From contig JBJXFI010000299.1 of NCBI GenBank assembly GCA_046154695.1, forward strand, positions 1 through 9,343: a stretch of DNA of 9,343 nt. The letters are read 5' to 3'. The position numbers and the translations under genes are program-made. The notes beneath the pieces are model-generated. The model saw only the letters and a list, made by a program, of their open reading frames with translations. It was not told the DNA's origin and searched no databases. Shown in pieces: positions 6,812-9,343 of the stretch (position 1 is the stretch's first letter; every line of letters starts with the position of its first letter). The DNA is from DALYLB01 sp046154695. GTDB lineage: Bacteria; Acidobacteriota; Blastocatellia; RBC074.

Positions 6812-7120
6812 TTACCGCCTGTTTTTTTTGAGCCGGGTGATGCGCAGGACCTCGCCGGTATGGATGGGGGTGGCCTTATTGAGCACCGTGTGTTGAACGG
6901 TGATCAGAAGCTGATCGTCGCGACCGCGGAAGTGGCCGGTCAGCGGTTGATTTCCGGTCTGAACCACCACGCCCTCCCGGACCATGTTCCAGAACTGTTT
7001 TTGGGTAATCCAGTACTCCTTCCCATTATTGCAGACGATCAATGCGGTCTTTTTCACTCTCATAAAAGGACACAGCTGGTGAATTACAGGTATGGTGAAA
7101 GCGCTCATCCATTCATCCAT
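6812..7120 (-). CDS. Small hypothetical protein, 83-102 aa
   Basis: I do not recognise this protein. The convincing part starts at Met 7063: MRVKKTALIVCNNGKEYWITQKQFWNM, then VREGVVVQTGNQPLTGHFRGRDDQLLITVQHTV, ending in a basic RITRLKKNRR tail. That gives 83 aa of probable beta-rich soluble protein. Starts at 7108 (98 aa) and 7120 (102 aa) are also in frame; the 7120 ATG has AAGGG 4 bases upstream, whereas 7063 has no ribosome site. The true start is therefore unsettled, and I give the longest form. The first codons are built from an 8-base tandem repeat (7105-7127). The opposite-strand frame over this region has a shadow-like His/Pro-rich composition, so the minus strand is favoured. It lies downstream of aroF on the same strand, separated by a large inverted repeat, so shared transcription is possible but not shown. 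Confidence 0.6.
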   Translation of the reverse strand: MDEWMSAFTIPVIHQLCPFMRVKKTALIVCNNGKEYWITQKQFWNMVREGVVVQTGNQPLTGHFRGRDDQLLITVQHTVLNKATPIHTGEVLRITRLKKNRR

Positions 7121-7127
7121 TCATCCC
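7105..7127 (-). repeat. 8-bp tandem repeat at the start of the small ORF
   Basis: tcatccat occurs twice and is followed by tcatccc (7105-7127), nearly three units of an octanucleotide repeat. On the minus strand it gives ATGs in two frames: 7120 and 7108 in the frame of the 6812 gene, and 7124 and 7116 out of frame, each of the latter opening the tiny cistron Met-Asn-Gly-stop. Loss or gain of one unit would shift the frame of the upstream starts. Confidence 0.7.
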
Positions 7128-7213
7128 TTGAGTTGGGGATGAAACCGGTGAGGATTTCATGGGATCTCGCAAACCGGAAGTATTCTTGCACGGGGTCCGG
7201 CAATGAGCAAGAT

Positions 7214-7329
7214 GGATTAGCGGGAGGGAGCCCGTCATTCGACGAGAAGCGAGTCCGGAACAACCGGTCACCGGCCATGTTTCGGCGTCTGGTGGCCGGT
7301 TGTTCCGGACTCGCTTCTCCCGCTGATCC
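7214..7329. repeat. Large imperfect inverted repeat (MITE- or REP-like) after aroF
   Basis: An inner arm at 7244-7272 pairs with 7291-7319: 29 bp with one G-T pair, around an 18-base loop (7273-7290). The outer ends also match: 7214-7226 (ggattagcgggag) pairs with 7317-7329 (ctcccgctgatcc), with one G-T pair. If bases 7227-7246 are treated as a 20-base insertion in the left arm, the two parts join into one continuous 39-bp stem (7214-7226 plus 7247-7272 with 7291-7329). It starts 27 bases beyond the aroF stop. No T-run follows on the minus strand, so it is longer than, and unlike, an ordinary intrinsic terminator. There is no obvious target-site duplication and no coding capacity, so it may be a small non-autonomous element or a transcript-stabilising hairpin. 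Confidence 0.85.
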
Positions 7330-7356
7330 CGTGGCGCAACCGTCGCCGGGGAGCGA

Positions 7357-8376
7357 TCAATTCGCCTCGTTGCGGCGGAGCGTGATATAGGGGGCGATCT
7401 CGCGCATCAGGGAGGCGAAGTCTTCGAGCCGCAGGGATTGAGGGCCGTCGGACCATGCCTCCTCGGGGCATGGATGGACTTCCGTCATCACGCCGTCGGC
7501 GCCGACTGCGATGGAGGCCTTGGTGAGCGGGCGGACCAGGCTGCGCTTTCCGGTCGCATGGCTCGGATCGACGATGACGGGCAGATGCGTCAGTTCATTG
7601 AGCAGGGGGACCGCGGCGATATCGAGCGTGTTCCGCGTGGCGGTCTCGAAGGTCCGAATGCCGCGTTCGCAGAGCATCACATTGGGATTGCCGTGCGTGA
7701 CGATGTATTCTGCGGAGAGCAGAAATTCCTTGATCGTGGCGGAGAGCCCGCGCTTGAGCATCACCGGCTTTTGAACCTCGCCCAGTTTTTTGAGCAGCGC
7801 GAAATTCTGCATGTTTCGGGCGCCCACCTGCAAAATGTCGGCATATTCGGCGACGAGATCGACATCCTCCGTGGTGAGGACCTCGGTGATGACGGCCAGG
7901 CCGGTTCGCTTCCGGGCCTCGGCGAGGAGCTTCAATCCCTCTTCGGCCATGCCCTGGAAATCATAGGGGGAGGTGCGGGGTTTGTAGGCGCCGCCCCGCA
8001 GAATCGTGGCGCCGGAGGCGGCGACCGATTCGGCCGTGGTCATCAACTGGTCATAGCCTTCGACCGAGCAGGGGCCCGCCATGACGACAAACCCGCCATC
8101 GCCGATGGCGACCTTTCCGACCTTGATCGCCGTCTTCTGTTTCTTGACCTCCTTGCTGACGAGTTTGAAGGGCTGGAGAATCGGGAACGCGTCCTCGACC
8201 CCGTCGGCGGATTTGAGGGATTCGATGTGCGCCTTCTTGTCCCCGTGGCCGACGGCGGCCACGACGGTCCGCTCCTCGCCTTGAATTACATGCGGGCTGT
8301 ACCCGAATTCGCGGACACGATCGCAGATATGTTTGATCTGCTCCGGGGTGGCTCCTGCCTGCATTGCGATGATCAT
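7357..8376 (-). CDS. aroF: 3-deoxy-7-phosphoheptulonate (DAHP) synthase, type I-beta with N-terminal regulatory domain
   Basis: Joins phosphoenolpyruvate and erythrose 4-phosphate to make DAHP, the first step of the shikimate pathway, in the cytosol. The start at 8376 has AAGGAG 7 bases upstream; the frame stays open further upstream but only as readthrough of the pheA end. The product is 339 aa, the length of the Thermotoga-type enzyme. Residues 1 to about 70 form the ferredoxin-like (ACT-like) domain (MIIAMQAGATPEQIKHICDR) that gives Tyr/Phe feedback in that class. The barrel follows: MAGPCSVE (99-106), LRGGAYKPRTSPYDFQG (126-142), GARNMQNF (185-192), MLKRGLSATIKEFL (206-219), VIVDPSHATGK (267-277), and TEVHPCPEEAWSDGPQSL (298-315). 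The expected metal ligands Cys103, His273, Glu299 and Asp310 are all present. It lies 65 bases downstream of pheA on the same strand, most likely in one operon. The symbol aroF follows common usage for this class. Confidence 0.97.
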   Translation of the reverse strand: MIIAMQAGATPEQIKHICDRVREFGYSPHVIQGEERTVVAAVGHGDKKAHIESLKSADGVEDAFPILQPFKLVSKEVKKQKTAIKVGKVAIGDGGFVVMAGPCSVEGYDQLMTTAESVAASGATILRGGAYKPRTSPYDFQGMAEEGLKLLAEARKRTGLAVITEVLTTEDVDLVAEYADILQVGARNMQNFALLKKLGEVQKPVMLKRGLSATIKEFLLSAEYIVTHGNPNVMLCERGIRTFETATRNTLDIAAVPLLNELTHLPVIVDPSHATGKRSLVRPLTKASIAVGADGVMTEVHPCPEEAWSDGPQSLRLEDFASLMREIAPYITLRRNEAN

Positions 8377-8441
8377 TGTTTTGCTCCTTGTTCCGTAAAT
8401 ATCGTTTGGATGGATTTCAGGCCATGTCGCGGCGCTGATCT

Positions 8442-9308
8442 TCAGGATTCGTCCGTTGGGAGGGCGGCTCGCTTGTAACATCCGAGAATCCGGATGTTGG
8501 TCGCGAATTCGCCCAAATGCGCCAGCGCGTTGCGGACGCGGGGGTCGGCGGTATGGCCGATGAAATCGAGATAGAAACTGTATTCCCATGGATAACCGAT
8601 GAGCGGGCGCGATTCGATCTTCGTCAGATCCAGGTCGCGCAGCGCAAAGACGGCCATGGCCCGGTAGAGCGAGCCCGTCCGGTTCTCAAGCGAGAAGACG
8701 ATGGAGGTCTTGTCTGAGCCTTGCGGCGGCTCGGCCGCCGGGGACTCGGCCGCCAGCAGCAGGAATCGGGTGAAGTTCTGCCGGTCATCCTCGATTCCCT
8801 CGACCAGAATTCGCGCCCCATAGGCCGCCGCGGCCGCCGCGCTCGCAATGGCGGCCGCGCCCGACTCCCGGCTTTCCATCAGCATCTTCACGCTTCCCGC
8901 CGTGTCATAGGCCGCGACCGACTGCATCTCCGGATGCGATTGAAGGAAGCGCGTGCATTGCCCCAGCGCCACGGCATGCGAAAAGACCCGCCGCACGTCC
9001 GCCAGCGCCGTCTCCGGCGGAGCGATCAGATTGTGAACGATCCGCAGGTTCGTCTCGCCGACAATGCGCAGGTTGTGCTTCAACAGCAGATCGTAGTTCT
9101 GATGCACCGAACCGAAGAGCGAGTTCTCGACCGGCGCCACGCAGTATTCGCAGTGGCTCTTCTCCACGGCCGAGAACATCTGGTCAAAGGTTTCGCAGGG
9201 CACGAGGATGATCTCCTCCCCCAGCAGCCGATGCGCCGCCAGGGCGCTGAAGGCGCCCGGTTCCCCTTGAAACGCGATCCGCGGAATCATTGTCTTCGTC
9301 TCGCTCAT
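8442..9308 (-). CDS. pheA: Prephenate dehydratase with C-terminal ACT domain
   Basis: Converts prephenate to phenylpyruvate, the last step before transamination to phenylalanine. The product is 288 aa from the Met at 9308, which has GGAGGG 7 bases upstream; Met7 is an alternative start. The catalytic half begins at once with PRIAFQGEPGAFS (9-21) and continues with APVENSLFGSV (58-68), DTAGSVKML (135-143) and NFTRFLLL (178-185), in which Thr180-Arg181-Phe182 is the family's catalytic TRF signature. The ACT half (about 200-280) has RTGSLYRAMAVF (210-221) and IESRPLIGYPWEYSFYLDF (231-249); ESRP marks the phenylalanine-binding regulatory site. There is no N-terminal chorismate mutase domain, so this is the monofunctional form and the mutase must be encoded elsewhere. 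One family motif differs: where SHPQALAQC is usual, this protein has SHAVALGQC (110-118). It is the upstream gene of the pheA-aroF pair; its promoter lies at or beyond the window edge. Confidence 0.97.
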   Translation of the reverse strand: MSETKTMIPRIAFQGEPGAFSALAAHRLLGEEIILVPCETFDQMFSAVEKSHCEYCVAPVENSLFGSVHQNYDLLLKHNLRIVGETNLRIVHNLIAPPETALADVRRVFSHAVALGQCTRFLQSHPEMQSVAAYDTAGSVKMLMESRESGAAAIASAAAAAAYGARILVEGIEDDRQNFTRFLLLAAESPAAEPPQGSDKTSIVFSLENRTGSLYRAMAVFALRDLDLTKIESRPLIGYPWEYSFYLDFIGHTADPRVRNALAHLGEFATNIRILGCYKRAALPTDES

Positions 9309-9343
9309 CTCTTCGCCCTCCCCGCCGGCGCGCCGGCTCTATA

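Noticed and set aside
6806..6829. Plus-strand terminator ggcgg-atta-ccgcc with a T-run
   Set aside because: The stem is only 5 bp and falls in the last codons of the minus-strand gene, where the T-run encodes Lys-Lys. The upstream plus-strand gene already has a much stronger terminator at 6590-6644.
7438..8478. 346-residue plus-strand frame opposite aroF
   Set aside because: It is the mirror of an unmistakable DAHP synthase gene; its Gly/Asp-rich translation has no family pattern.
1..9343. CRISPR array, tRNA, rRNA, transposase, phage or toxin-antitoxin genes
   Set aside because: I found no regular direct repeats with spacers, no cloverleaf with the tRNA consensus, and no protein motifs of these classes on either strand.

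Overview
The window looks like chromosomal DNA from an uncultured, moderately GC-rich Gram-negative bacterium. The support is a periplasm-type c-cytochrome with a lipobox, clear Shine-Dalgarno sites, Rho-independent terminators and compact genes on both strands. I cannot name the phylum from this sequence; the mixture of genes and the hairpin-rich spacers would fit one of the little-cultured lineages. I see no phage, transposase, CRISPR, tRNA or rRNA genes.

Layout, left to right. Bases 1-202 are non-coding and carry three short hairpins in a REP-like cluster. On the minus strand follow a DppB/OppB-type ABC transporter permease (203-1135) and, upstream of it, a 526-residue protein of the beta-propeller-like 'VIYDQF / LLAISQ..NPMGEWW' type (1210-2790). 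A spacer of almost 1 kb follows, with no supported gene. A 109-residue orphan protein (3779-4108, plus) comes next with its own strong terminator. Convergent to it is a lipoprotein cytochrome c (4238-4675, minus), and divergent from that is a membrane-anchored zinc-ribbon/PEGA protein (4921-5733, plus). After a further roughly 500-base spacer comes a MoaD/ThiS-like ubiquitin-fold protein (6231-6506, plus), which ends in Gly-Asp and not Gly-Gly, followed by a strong terminator. The right end is minus strand: a small unknown protein (6812 to about 7063-7120), a large imperfect inverted repeat (7214-7329), and the aromatic amino acid pair DAHP synthase (7357-8376) and prephenate dehydratase (8442-9308).

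How the genes fit together. The only clear pathway unit is pheA-aroF. DAHP synthase makes the first committed shikimate intermediate, and prephenate dehydratase makes phenylpyruvate for phenylalanine. Both carry regulatory ACT or ACT-like domains, and PheA has no fused chorismate mutase. The other genes are mostly singletons with their own signals. I found no convincing multi-gene novel system. The best leads are the GD-ending MoaD-like protein with a structured leader, the 116-base inverted repeat next to aroF, the REP-like triple hairpin, a 46-base three-way-junction fold, and the orphan 109-residue gene.
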